Shown here one piece after another: positions 10,528 to 20,046 of a stretch of 64,000 nt of DNA. This DNA is from Caecitellus pseudoparvulus (taxonomy: Eukaryota; Bigyra: Bicosoecida), in contig CBFFRQ010000066.1 of assembly GCA_965644315.1 (NCBI GenBank), positions 124,001 through 188,000 on the forward strand. Direction: 5' to 3'. The position numbers and the translations under genes were made by a program. Numbering within the stretch: position 1 is the stretch's first letter; each line of letters begins with the position of its first letter. Under the pieces are notes generated by a model. It was not told the DNA's origin, ran no database searches, and saw only the letters and a program-made list of their open reading frames with translations.

Positions 10528-11733
10528 TTAGGATGGTGTTGTGGCGGCAAGGTCTTGTGCGCCTGTGGAAGGCAAGAAGCGCTGCAAGGGCAGCCCCAGC
10601 CACTCCAGGCAGTTGTGACACTTGACAGCGGCAACTCGCTCCTCCTCCCAGCCCATGCTATCTACCAAGCTCCCAACTGCATACGTCTCTCCGTGGTCTT
10701 TCATCTCCCCCAGAGGAAAGGGGTAGTCAGAACCCAAGCAGATTTTGTCGGCCCCAAACTTTTTCACAGCGTACTCCAACATGTCCTGATCATGGGTAAG
10801 AGTGTCCACCCAAAACTTGCCCAGGAACTCCATCGGGGGGGTCTTGCAATCCACAGCACACAAGTCAGGTCTCACGTCATACCCATGCGCAATGCGCCCA
10901 AGCGTGCCCAAAAACGCGCCACTTGCGTGGGCGAACATGACGCGCAAGCTTGGCAAGCGTTCCAGCACGCCTCCCATGATGAGGGAGCAGGCAGCCAGCG
11001 AGCATTCCGCGGGCATACCCACGAGCCAGGGGAGCCAGTACTTTGGCATTCGAGGTTTGCCCATCATGTCCCAGGGGTGCACCAGTATGGCAGCCCCCAG
11101 CTCGGCAGCTTTCTCGAAGATGGGGAAGAGGAAAGGGTCGTCCAGGTTGTACTCCTGCACATGACTGCCGATTTGCACCCCTGCAAGACCCAGCTCTGTA
11201 ACGCACCGCTCTAGCTCAGCCACAGCCAGCTCGGGGGCGTGCATGGGCAGTGTTGCCAATCCTACGAATCGATCAGGCCGCTTGGCCACGCACTCGGCCA
11301 TGTGGTCGTTCAAGAAGCGGCACACTTCCAAGCAATGCTCTGGCTTGGCCCAGTAGCTGAACATCACGGGCACGGTGGACAGGACTTGTACTCTGACATC
11401 GATACTGTCGCATTCCTTCAGCCGAGACTCCAAGTCCCTGAGAGGTCACGAGTGCGGTGCTGCACGCTGGGCAAGAGTGCAGCCAGAGCCAGAGGTTGCA
11501 CCGCACCAGCAGTTGTCCTTGATCTCCCGAAAAAAGTGGCCGTCGTCGCGCCACATCTTGGCCTTGCCCTTCTCATGGTGCTCCAAATAGATGAAACCAC
11601 CGTAACCAAACTTCTCCTTCCAGTTTGGCCACGACTGAGGCAAGATGTGTGTGTGCGTATCGATTGCTACATAGGGCCCGACTGCAGCACCGCCGCCTTC
11701 CACAGCACCTCCTTCGGCAGCCATCGCATGCAC
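10528..11733 (-). CDS. ACMSD: 2-amino-3-carboxymuconate-6-semialdehyde decarboxylase (ACMSD)
   Basis: Zinc amidohydrolase of the kynurenine pathway. It decarboxylates ACMS and so diverts tryptophan carbon from quinolinate/NAD synthesis to oxidation. Two exons, 11733-11507 and 11437-10528, flank a 69-nt intron (11438-11506) that splits a Trp codon after the conserved KDNCW. About 378 aa. It is visibly close to animal ACMSD: IDTHTHILP (metal HxH), KFGYGGF, LSTVPVMFSYWAKPE, RFVGLATLPM.APELAV, VHPWDMMGKPRMPKYWLPWL (histidine ligand), VMFAHASGAF (histidine) and LGSDYPFPLGE (aspartate ligand). All expected metal and catalytic positions appear intact. ATG at 11733 or 11724. Cytosolic. Convergent with the EDR2_C gene. 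Confidence 0.95.
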
Positions 11734-11935
11734 CAGGGAGGGGATGCACAGTTAAAGGATGCTGGGAATCGCCACTTTCAACGTGCTCTCCTGCCAAGTG
11801 ACACAGCGTCTCAGTCTGTGCTTGGTGTGCGGTTTTTGACGCCATGATGTCCACTGCTGGCCTGAGCACCACCCCCTCCCTGATCATCCGTTCTCTGAGA
11901 TTATAAAATGCAGCACCCCTCATGAAATAGCAGCA

Positions 11936-14900
11936 GTGTCATGCTGTCCGCTCCCGCACTTCGCCACTCCTGGCCCTAGGCCGCAGTCGACCCGCACGCT
12001 TGGAGCAAGCGTTTCACCCCGCACCAACAACGTTTCCCTCGGCCCCCAAGCGACCTTCAGCATGGACGAGTTTGGAGATGAAGCCTCTGCCATTCTCATG
12101 ATGTCACACGCGCCAAGAGCCCACGAGTTGGCCAGCAATGTTGAGCAGGCCAATGCCAGGACTGTTGCCAGGCGTGCTGGCGCCAGGCAAGACCGGGCAG
12201 CAGCAGCCAAGGCAGCGGAAGCACGCAAAGCCGAGCGACAAGCTCTGCGAGCCGGCATGGCAAAAGCGAACTCCATCCGAAGAAGAGCTGCTGAGGAGGC
12301 CCAAGCCAGCAAGCGAAGGGAAGCTCGAGCGAGGGTACCGCCCCGAGAGCAAGTCAAGGCCGGGAAGGCGAGTCCACGCAGTGCCAGAGCAGAGACAGGG
12401 CCGCAGGCAGGCTCCACATACTCGGCAAGCACACCCGCTCGGCATCACGACGCTGCAGTGTTGCCAGCCGCGTCCCCCCACCAGCCAGCCCTCCCCGCCT
12501 CCAAGGGGCCACACTCTGCTGCGCCAGACGTCGAGCCCATTTTCCCACCTGGCGCCGCCCCCGAGGTTCGATCAGAGGCTGCAAAGTCTCTTGTGAAACG
12601 ACTACGCGGTGAAGTCCGAGAGCGTGAGCGTCGGAAGCGCCTTGCAGCTGAGGCTGAGGCGGAAGCCATCCGCGTGGAAATGGAGCAGCTGGACAAACTC
12701 AAGGCAGCGAGGGAGGCCGCGGCTGAGAACAGGAAGCAGCAAGCGAAGCAAGCTCGCCTGGAAAAGGCCAACCGGAGACGACAAGAAGTTCAATCACGCC
12801 TGAAGTCGCTGAACAAGGGCAGGCGCCGGGATGTGCATGAGCCCAACCTGTCTGACGTGCATGAGAAGGGCAAGTATGGAAGCACGGCTGGCCAGCAACG
12901 CCTTGCACGCGCCAATGCTGAACAAGGCAGCCCCGCTGCTCCAGCTACAAAGTGGGAGTGGCGCCCCCCAGCTCCTGTGCTTCCCCGCGGGGACCCCATG
13001 GCAGGTGGACTGGCAGTGGCAGGCATGCAGCTGAGCGGCGTGTCCCAGTCCATCCTGGCCACAGCGGCAGCGGTTGACTCTGCTGTTCCAGCGCTGGCAC
13101 AGCGCAAGGCATCCCTGGCTGCCTTGCGTGCAAACTTTGATGGTAAGGCTGCGTCCTCCTCTGTCAGCACGCCGGGCTCGTACTACGCCCCGCAGCTCTT
13201 CGGCATGCACGCTCCGGGCAGTGCGAGGTTCAGCGAGGCCTCTTCTGATGGCACGAAGAGCAGGTCAGGGCAGTCACCCAGCACATCACCACTGATCCAC
13301 TTCTCTGCGGGCTACGTTTTTGATGCCAAGGAGCTGCCTGCCAGCATCTCGCCCAGCACGAAGGAGACTCCACGCATGAGGGCTTTTCATGATGCACAGC
13401 CTTCAAGAGCGACGCACAGTGCTCTGGCGGGGCTCCCTGCTGTCCCCAGCAGCGCTGCCCAGAGCCAACCGCCCAGCAGAGGCAGCTCTGCACGGCAACT
13501 ATCTCCTCTACAGCACCCTGTGCGCAGTCATCCGTCAGCTCTTGCTGAGCGTGCCGAGTCCTCTCCAGCCAGAATCATTGAAGCAGCAGAGTCATCCCGG
13601 CGTCACGGGGCGATATCCCCCTTCTCAGATGCTTCTGCCGATGCCTTCAGTGCCATTCAAGCACTGACTAGCACAGCCGCGCAGGCCCAATCTGCGTTGG
13701 CCCTTGACGAAGCATCAGCAAATCGCTCCAAACCCTTGCGTGGGCGCGCCAGGCGGCCGGCCAAGCACGCGCCGCACGCTAGTGTGAAGGAAAAGCCAGA
13801 AAAGGCTCCAAGCCAGCGGCCAGTAATTTCTCCTCTCCAGTCGCCCGAACGCACTAGCTCAGCCTCGCGAGCTGCGGTGCCTCCCCCCGCTCGACAGCAG
13901 TTTGAAGTGCTAGGCGGCTGGGGTGCGGAGGAGCGAAGCACAGAAGACCTCAGCTTCGCCGCTGAGGTCCACGAGCAACAAACTTTTGCACACGAGGAAG
14001 AAGCACATTCTACCGACAGCTCCCACCATTCCGCAAATGAGCCAGACTGGCGTCAAGCAACCTCTCCAAAGCCTGAGCAACATCGGCCTCCCTCGCCCCC
14101 AGCAGATGGGCACGGCGACGCAAGCGGCCAGTCTGAGCAGCAGCCAGACACTGATAGCAAGAGTGTGTCAAGCGATGCCACCGCTGCAAGTGGTCCTTCG
14201 CTCGTTGGAGCCCTGGCTCCAGATTCGACCTGCCCAACTGCAGTTCCAGCAGCAGCCAAGACCCAACGTGGAGGGAACCTACGCGTTTCCCAACGCGACT
14301 CGGAGCATCTAGCAAGGCGCGTAGCAGGCGAGGGGCCCCTTGTTTCAAAGTCCTCCACTCAGGGTCCGACGCTGACAGAGCTGTATGCGGTCGCGGCGGA
14401 GCTCAAGGAGGCAGCTGGCGAGGGCTCTGATAGTGACGAGCCTGAACCACCGGCATCAGCTCCCCCTCCAGCAGAGGACAAGTACGCTGGTATGTCAGAG
14501 GAGGAGAGGCGCTTGGCTTGGGAAGCAGAGGAACAACGTGCCAGGGATATAGCCCGGAATGTGGACTTTCTCAAAGTGCTCGCGGGAGACAAGCGGAACC
14601 TCGCAGCGTGGAACAAAACAAGTACAGGGCCTGAACAGCCAACCGTGTCCGCTTTCTCCGGAAAAGGCCACAGTCTCGGCTCAGCGCCAGCCACAGACGA
14701 CGAGCAGCCTTCCAGCCCCGACAGGGCAGCGCAAGAAAGGGCAGCCAAGGCGAGAGCAGCGCGTGCAGCCTTCTTCGAGCGCATGCAAGGCGGGCAAGAT
14801 TCCAAAACTCAAGACGCAGCGCCAAGGTCACGCTCCCCCGCAACACACAGCAGAGGCTCCACGGGCCACCCCTCGGAGCCTCCAAAACAGCAAACCCCAC

Positions 14901-14986
14901 AACAGCCGCGTGTCACAGTCACAACTGCTGTGCCATCGGCTGAGGACATGCGAGCGGCTCGCTTGCGCGCCCTCGGTGGTCAGTGA
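11936..14986 (+). CDS. Large disordered/coiled-coil protein of unknown function
   Basis: An uninterrupted frame of up to 1,016 aa. The first in-frame ATG is at 11936, but the ATG at 12062 (MDEFGDEAS...) may be the true start. Residues ~70-150 and ~210-300 are Arg/Ala/Glu/Lys-rich and predicted helical, for example QQAKQARLEKANRRRQE. The middle is Ser/Pro/Ala/Gln-rich and looks disordered. A short ordered-looking segment lies near residues 855-895 (YAGMSEEERRLAWEAEEQRA, then DFLKVLAGDK), and the protein ends with EDMRAARLRALGG. No catalytic motif, membrane span or known domain could be recognised. It could be a scaffold or cytoskeleton-associated protein, but the sequence does not show which. 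The long frame with biased but coherent composition supports it as real. Confidence 0.65.
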   Translation: MSCCPLPHFATPGPRPQSTRTLGASVSPRTNNVSLGPQATFSMDEFGDEASAILMMSHAPRAHELASNVEQANARTVARRAGARQDRAAAAKAAEARKAERQALRAGMAKANSIRRRAAEEAQASKRREARARVPPREQVKAGKASPRSARAETGPQAGSTYSASTPARHHDAAVLPAASPHQPALPASKGPHSAAPDVEPIFPPGAAPEVRSEAAKSLVKRLRGEVRERERRKRLAAEAEAEAIRVEMEQLDKLKAAREAAAENRKQQAKQARLEKANRRRQEVQSRLKSLNKGRRRDVHEPNLSDVHEKGKYGSTAGQQRLARANAEQGSPAAPATKWEWRPPAPVLPRGDPMAGGLAVAGMQLSGVSQSILATAAAVDSAVPALAQRKASLAALRANFDGKAASSSVSTPGSYYAPQLFGMHAPGSARFSEASSDGTKSRSGQSPSTSPLIHFSAGYVFDAKELPASISPSTKETPRMRAFHDAQPSRATHSALAGLPAVPSSAAQSQPPSRGSSARQLSPLQHPVRSHPSALAERAESSPARIIEAAESSRRHGAISPFSDASADAFSAIQALTSTAAQAQSALALDEASANRSKPLRGRARRPAKHAPHASVKEKPEKAPSQRPVISPLQSPERTSSASRAAVPPPARQQFEVLGGWGAEERSTEDLSFAAEVHEQQTFAHEEEAHSTDSSHHSANEPDWRQATSPKPEQHRPPSPPADGHGDASGQSEQQPDTDSKSVSSDATAASGPSLVGALAPDSTCPTAVPAAAKTQRGGNLRVSQRDSEHLARRVAGEGPLVSKSSTQGPTLTELYAVAAELKEAAGEGSDSDEPEPPASAPPPAEDKYAGMSEEERRLAWEAEEQRARDIARNVDFLKVLAGDKRNLAAWNKTSTGPEQPTVSAFSGKGHSLGSAPATDDEQPSSPDRAAQERAAKARAARAAFFERMQGGQDSKTQDAAPRSRSPATHSRGSTGHPSEPPKQQTPQQPRVTVTTAVPSAEDMRAARLRALGGQ

Positions 14987-15450
14987 GACTGCCACCCTCA
15001 ATGCAAGCAAGTAAATCACTGAAGCAGGAAATTCCCCAAGCACGCACAACACAAGAAGCATCGGCATTGGCACAAGAGGAGCGGTCTGAACTCATTCTGC
15101 AACAAGAGCGGGACAATACCCACGTTCGATGCACAGACCAAGGCGCTATTGCAACAAGTAAAATCTGCACAATCCCCTCTTCTGCGCCAAGCGACACCAG
15201 AGCAGCAGACCAGAAAATCACCAACACCACGAACAAGCTACAGACTTAGCAGCAGAACAGCACTCACTCGAAAGCAGCAAGCAACACTTGATCCGTGGGT
15301 CGCTGGAAAGGATAACCTCTCCTATCCGGGCAATGTCTGGACCAAACCTAAAACCACTTCAGTGTGCCTCCACTCAGTGGAAACCCTTTTGCCTCTGAAA
15401 GGGAGAATCTTCAATCGCGACTTAGTCTGAAGCATTCGATAGGAAAGATT

Positions 15451-15716
15451 GTGTCGAAGGGTAATCGTGGATAACACGTACATTGGCGCCCAGTCTTCAC
15501 AGAAGTCAGTGCATCAAGGCGCCCAGTGTTTCTTCGAGGTCTCCTTGAACAAGTTACAAGTCGTTCGTTCGCAGTGCATTTTCCATACTCTGCGCTCCTT
15601 TATCCACCGGTAAAATGACAATCCTAGCAAAGCGTGTCCAGAATATGTTACAATTTCGTGATTCAATCAGTATGTCCAATGAAGTCCCTGTTCAACACTA
15701 GCCCTACGATACTGTA
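15451..15716 (+). repeat. Diverged dispersed repeat, copy A
   Basis: Aligns colinearly with 17064-17329. Shared landmarks in order are a GGGTARTCGTGGA block near 15460, a TGCATCAARG...CCAGTG block near 15510-15527, a CAATCRGTAYGTCCAATG block near 15664-15681 followed by TCCCTGT, and a CCCTACRAT..TG.A block near 15702. Spacing from the first to the third block is about 218 nt in both copies, so few indels have occurred although many bases differ. No coding capacity is visible. Confidence 0.7.
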
Positions 15717-17063
15717 CAGGTATCTTGTCTAACACCTCCGGAGCACGACTTCACACAAACTTTCATTCGAGCAGGCACAATCTATAGGGAACGGAAGGTA
15801 GCCAATCATAACAATAGAGCTTGCTTACCTTTCTTCCAGTTTTCCATGTCAGAGCAGCTGCTTTTCAGTAGTTTCCTGCTCGCTCTAGGCACAACATTTC
15901 TCAAGTAACTCGGCGCAATTCTGCATCCATTGTGCCGAAGTAAGAATACCAAACATATGAATGCCCGGTCTTTCCCAGAGCGTTTGCGAGGGTGCCCACA
16001 ATGCACTATTGTGCCTAAACTGGCTGCTCGCTTGGAATGGAAAGCAGCATTCTTGCGTGAAGCCGGCACTGCTTCGACGGCCAGTGGTGATAGATCTACT
16101 ATTTGTGCAACGTGCGCAAGCTTGTTCAAGTTTTCATCAAGCACTTGTATCCACTCCTTTGTGGCTGTTTGGAATTCTGCTGGCCTCTGACAGAGAACGC
16201 TGCAAGACTATGCTAGCTTTCAAAGGACACAGTACAGGCCCGTGTATGTCGCTCCTCAGCTACTCTTTTGCAACCAACACAGTGACCTCCCCTCGGCTTT
16301 GGGCGTTCTCGGTTTTTTGATAGTTGGACCTGCCGCTTGCAAAGTCGGCTCTTGCGGTATCTTGCTTGCTCTGCTTGACAGACCGACTTGTGCGGCTGTG
16401 CATGCGAACGAACGACGAAATATTTGTCATCCGTGGCCAAAACACCGGCTACAAGAATTGGTAGATGTATTTTGCCGTTCTTTTTCCATGGGAGGGAGTT
16501 TGCGAGGTCATTTGCCAGAGTTCGAGAGCGACCACATGGTTCAGTTTCCAGGCGATCCCACAGCTGACACATACAATTCTGCAAATCACCTGTCGAACGG
16601 CGCAAGTGAGATTCAATACGTGCTGATAGTTTGTAATGCCTCTGCTTGCAGATAAGAGCCCAGAAAGATTATCATGAGAAGGTCCTTAGAATTTCCAGGT
16701 TTGCACAGAAGGACTAAAGAATCGGCCAGTCTACATCCGTGATCCGGGAAAGATGTGCTTCTTGTGCGCTCTGATCATTGACTGTTTGTGCGGCGGGCCT
16801 GCCTATAGCCTCAGCACTTCTGAAAATTGAAGATTTTGTCCAGTCAACATAGTTTGCAGATGTTTGCATGAATTCTTAATTCTATCGGAACTGCCTAAAG
16901 GCTTTAGGGGGGAGTTGATTCATTTTTGATACAGCACCGTCGAATGGCATGGAACTTGACGCAGTGCCCCAGTGTGCGAAGGATGGAGTGATCTTTGTCA
17001 TGTACCAAAAGTCAGATGGACTTGCATGACAGCGTTTGAGTCGTTCAGAGAAGCTGAACTTTA

Positions 17064-17329
17064 GTATCGTAGGGTAGTCGTGGACAAAAACTTCCGCTAT
17101 CGTTCACCCTTAACAATGGTATGTGCATCAAAGTATCCAGTGCTTTGTCGGCTGTCAAAGAACGTGATGCATGTCCTTGGTGTCCAGTGCATCGTCGTCG
17201 TTCTAGACTCCAAGATTTAACGGCGGTAGTGGCAATGCATGTAAAGTGTGCCCAAGATACATGACAATATTCCAATGCAATCGGTACGTCCAATGCACTC
17301 CCTGTCCAATCCCACCCCTACAATCCTGC
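17064..17329 (+). repeat. Diverged dispersed repeat, copy B
   Basis: Second copy of the repeat at 15451-15716, in the same orientation about 1.6 kb downstream. Landmarks match in order and spacing: GGGTAGTCGTGGA near 17072, TGCATCAAAG...CCAGTG near 17123, CAATCGGTACGTCCAATG near 17277 and CCCCTACAATCCTGCA near 17316. I found no target-site duplication or terminal repeat that would define a transposon class. Confidence 0.7.
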
Positions 17330-17955
17330 AGCATGGCAAATAATGCGTTGCAGCGCCGATAGAATAGGATCAGCTCCAGAATGTGCCGTCATGAGCTCGT
17401 TTTTGATCCAGCTGTGACTGTGTCAGAATGTTTGGCAGCCTTCGAACTCATGGTGTCCTGCGTGGAGCCTTGTCGCACAGGAGAATGGCTCTACATAGCG
17501 ATGTTGCAACATTAATGTTTATGTGGGGATTTTGTCCATGAAGAGCACATTTTTTGCAGTTTTTGGGCAGCAGGATATTTCTGTCCTCTGCTCTTCCCAG
17601 TGATACGAGGTTGAACTGATAGTGTCTTAGTCGTGGAAGGTTAGCGGCTTTCGCTTTGCCCTCGGGCGCCACACTTGTGTTGTGTTCGTTTGAACAATCC
17701 CTTTTAGGTTCGACCCTCCTTTGTACATGGTTGTCCATTGTGGCTCGGTTTGATCTGCGCCGCGTCGGTATGTGCATGACGTTTCTCAACGACTTACAGG
17801 CTCATTGTGGTGGAGGATACGTGGGATGGGAGGTACTGCTCGCTCTAGCATCTAGCATGATCCATGCCTCAGTGTATTTATCACTTGTACCTTCGTTTGA
17901 AAGGCTGCTGCGGGCTGATCATTTTGACTTGACACTCCCGTCCACAATGCGACAT

Positions 17956-17983
17956 CACTGCATCATTGCTGAATGATGCAGTG
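17956..17983 (+). other. Perfect stem-loop (12-bp stem, 4-nt loop)
   Basis: The arm CACTGCATCATT (17956-17967) is the exact reverse complement of AATGATGCAGTG (17972-17983), separated by GCTG. It lies about 95 bp upstream of the proteasome alpha subunit ATG, in otherwise unstructured non-coding sequence. It could be a dimeric transcription-factor site, a hairpin in the 5' UTR or a chance palindrome. Confidence 0.6.
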
Positions 17984-18078
17984 GATGGGCGGTTCCATTT
18001 TCCACCCACACACTGGTACGGAGCAGATGTGGCGATGTTTATGTTGTTGCTCGTGCATCTGAGTGTTCAAGGGTCACA

Positions 18079-19095
18079 ATGAGCGGGAGCGGGGCAGGCG
18101 TGAGTGCGCTGCCGGGTGTCCGCCGCAGCTCGAAGGCGCTTCTCGCCCCATCAACCGATTTGCGCGCTCCTTTTTGCAGTACGACCTGTCAACTATCACA
18201 TACAGTCCTGATGGGCGGCTATATCAGCTGGAGTACGCTGAGAAAGCGGTGTCTGAGAGCGGGTAAGGCACGGCGTTTCGTGGCGTTTCGACTGACGTCG
18301 GCTACCACGCCTGCTTGCCTTGCAGGACTTCCGTGGGCGTGAGGTGCAAGGATGGCGTCGTCCTGGCCGTGGAGAAGATTCTCCCTTCGCCCATGATGGT
18401 GACGTCTTCTGACAAGAAAGTGCAGCGAGTGGCAAGCCACCTGGCGGTCGTGAGTTGCATGGCGTTGTGTGTGTGCCTTCGCACGGCGCTGCACCTCACG
18501 GGGAACCTCCTTTGCGTAGGCCGTGAGTGGAATTGCAGCGGATGCTCGTCAGCTAGTGAAGAAGGCTTCCGAGGAAGTTTCAGCATACAAGCGAAACTAT
18601 GCTGAGGACATCAGTCCCAAGGTCCTGGCCCAACGCCTTGCTGGCTTTCTGCATGCGTACACCTGCTACTGGTACCTGCGCCCGTTCGGTGCGAGCATAA
18701 CAGTGGCTGGATTGGATAAAGAGAGCGGGGAACATGAGCTGTGGATGGCTGAGCCGGATGGGACGGTCGCTCGTTACTTCGGCTGCGCATCAGGCAAGGG
18801 CACGCGTTCTGCAAAGACCGAGATTGAGAAAGGCCGGTTCATGGACAAGACATGCGAGGAAGCCCTGCCTGAGATTGCCCGCGTCCTGCACACTGTACAT
18901 GATGCTTCTCGCGACAAGCCATTCCACATGGACATGTTTTGGATCGGGGAACCGTCACAGTGGCAAGCAGTGAAGGTGCCTGCCGATCTGCTAGCTGCAG
19001 CTGACGCTACTGGCAAGGCCGCAGCGTCAGGCAGCGCTCCAGCTGGTTCTGGCCAAGCTGCGGAGGCCGACGAGGACGGCGATGTGGCGATTTGA
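18079..19095 (+). CDS. PSMA3: 20S proteasome alpha subunit, alpha-7/PSMA3 type
   Basis: Structural alpha-ring subunit of the 20S proteasome; it gates the chamber and is not itself proteolytic. Four exons: 18079-18099 (only seven codons), 18180-18262, 18326-18449 and 18520-19095. Introns are 80, 63 and 70 nt with matching phases, giving 267 aa. The N-terminus MSGSGAG joins YDLSTITYSPDGRLYQLEYA, the proteasome alpha signature that mediates gating. Also present are VGVRCKDGVVLAVEK, SGIAADARQLV, YLRPFGASI and KTEIEKG. Several positions (LHAYT.Y, WIGEPS, acidic tail EADEDGDVAI) resemble PSMA3/alpha-7, whose acidic C-terminal tail is characteristic. The Ala/Ser-rich linker before the tail is lineage-specific. 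It stops 20 bp from the convergent FHA gene. Confidence 0.95.
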
Positions 19096-19115
19096 AATGC
19101 AATGCAGTGTTGCTT

Positions 19116-19756
19116 TCATTCAGGGGTACTGGAAACGATTTCAAGGGTGCTCTGGCCAGCCAAGAGGGAGTCGCCGGGTTCAAGCGTGACAGCATCCCCA
19201 GCAGTCAAGAGACCTCCCTTGAAAACCGTTCCGTTTGTGCTTCCTATGTCAGTGAAATGGAGCTGGCCATTCCTTACATCGAATCGGCCGTGCACTGTGG
19301 AGACTTCACCGTCCTCCGGGAGGCTGATGCCATTCTTCACGAACTGCTTTCCGGTACTCCGACCGAGTTTTGGGACCCGCCTCTTCTCATGTGGATGGAT
19401 GACATACTCCTCCCCGTCATGGGGGCCAGAAGTGCACTTGATTGCCACACGGAGTTTCTTCACCGTCTTGTCTACGACCGTTGACGGCGGCCCGCCCCGG
19501 TTTGCCAACGCTTGCAGTACCCGGCTTGCCTCTCGCTCATACTGCTCCTGAATGTCTTTAACATGATCTTCCGCTTGGCTTATCACTTTTTCGCACAGCT
19601 TGGTGCACAGAGTTTGCAGGTGCACGTGGACAGTTTGTGTGTGCTCTGCGAAACGCCGGTGTCACGCCACTTGCGCATTGGAACACGAATACGCCAGGCG
19701 GGCTAGCTAGCGTGCGCACCTTCCGCAGACGGCTGCTGTGTTGTTGTTGCTGACAT
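19116..19756 (-). CDS. Small FHA-domain protein
   Basis: Phosphothreonine-binding adaptor. Two exons, 19756-19720 and 19645-19116, flank a 74-nt intron (19646-19719, GTGCGC...TCGCAG) with phase-1 agreement; 188 aa. The start MSATTTQQPSAE comes from an ATG missed by a simple frame search. Residues ~25-65 form a helical, probably coiled-coil segment (KVISQAEDHVKDIQEQYERE). The FHA domain covers about residues 85-175: KLGRSTG (conserved G-R-S), then the VSTVHGRFDV block (S and H that contact phosphate), and FTDIGSTNGTVFKGG, the canonical S-T-N-G turn. All core FHA residues look intact. The partner is unknown; stand-alone FHA proteins act in signalling, DNA damage or splicing. It converges on the proteasome gene with 20 bp between stops. 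Confidence 0.87.
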
Positions 19757-20046
19757 GATGGGTTGATTCGAGGCGCTGGCACGCTTGCTCTGGGGCTCGG
19801 TGCCGCGTATTTGCTTCTGCGCCCGCAACGGATGGCTGGTGGCGCGGTGGCGCTCCTAGCTGCTGGATGCAGTCATGCGAAGTCCTATCCAGGAAGCGAG
19901 ACTCGGGCAGTGTGCTGAAGAAACTGTAGATTTTGGCGCACAAAGGCCCTGTGCAGCTTTATGGAGCGAAGCCCATGGCGGCTGAAGTCCAGGGTTGACA
20001 GAGTGGGTGATGGGGCACAGTGCATTCCTCGAGCTGAGCACAGGGC

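Larger units (their letters stand above)
14987..18078. other. Gene-poor 3.1-kb interval
   Basis: No gene is recognisable over about 3.1 kb, while the rest of the window is almost fully packed. Composition shifts visibly: from about 15.4 kb onward A/T runs are common (for example TTTTTGATCCAG, AATTCTTAATTCT), unlike the GC-rich genes. Open frames are short and without domains. The first ~400 bases probably include the 3' UTR of the upstream coiled-coil gene, and the last few hundred the promoter of the proteasome gene. Two diverged copies of a ~260-bp sequence and one perfect hairpin lie inside and are listed separately. I found no tRNA or snRNA by eye. Confidence 0.6.

Noticed and set aside
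15806-16605. Short open frames in the gene desert (112-137 aa) as possible genes
   Set aside because: No domains, no splice-supported extension, composition unlike neighbouring genes; overlapping frames occur on both strands as expected by chance.
19707-19943. 78-residue minus-strand frame upstream of the FHA gene as its first exon
   Set aside because: Its phase does not match the FHA exon at the strong donor 19719. The ATG at 19756 in a different frame gives a correct phase.
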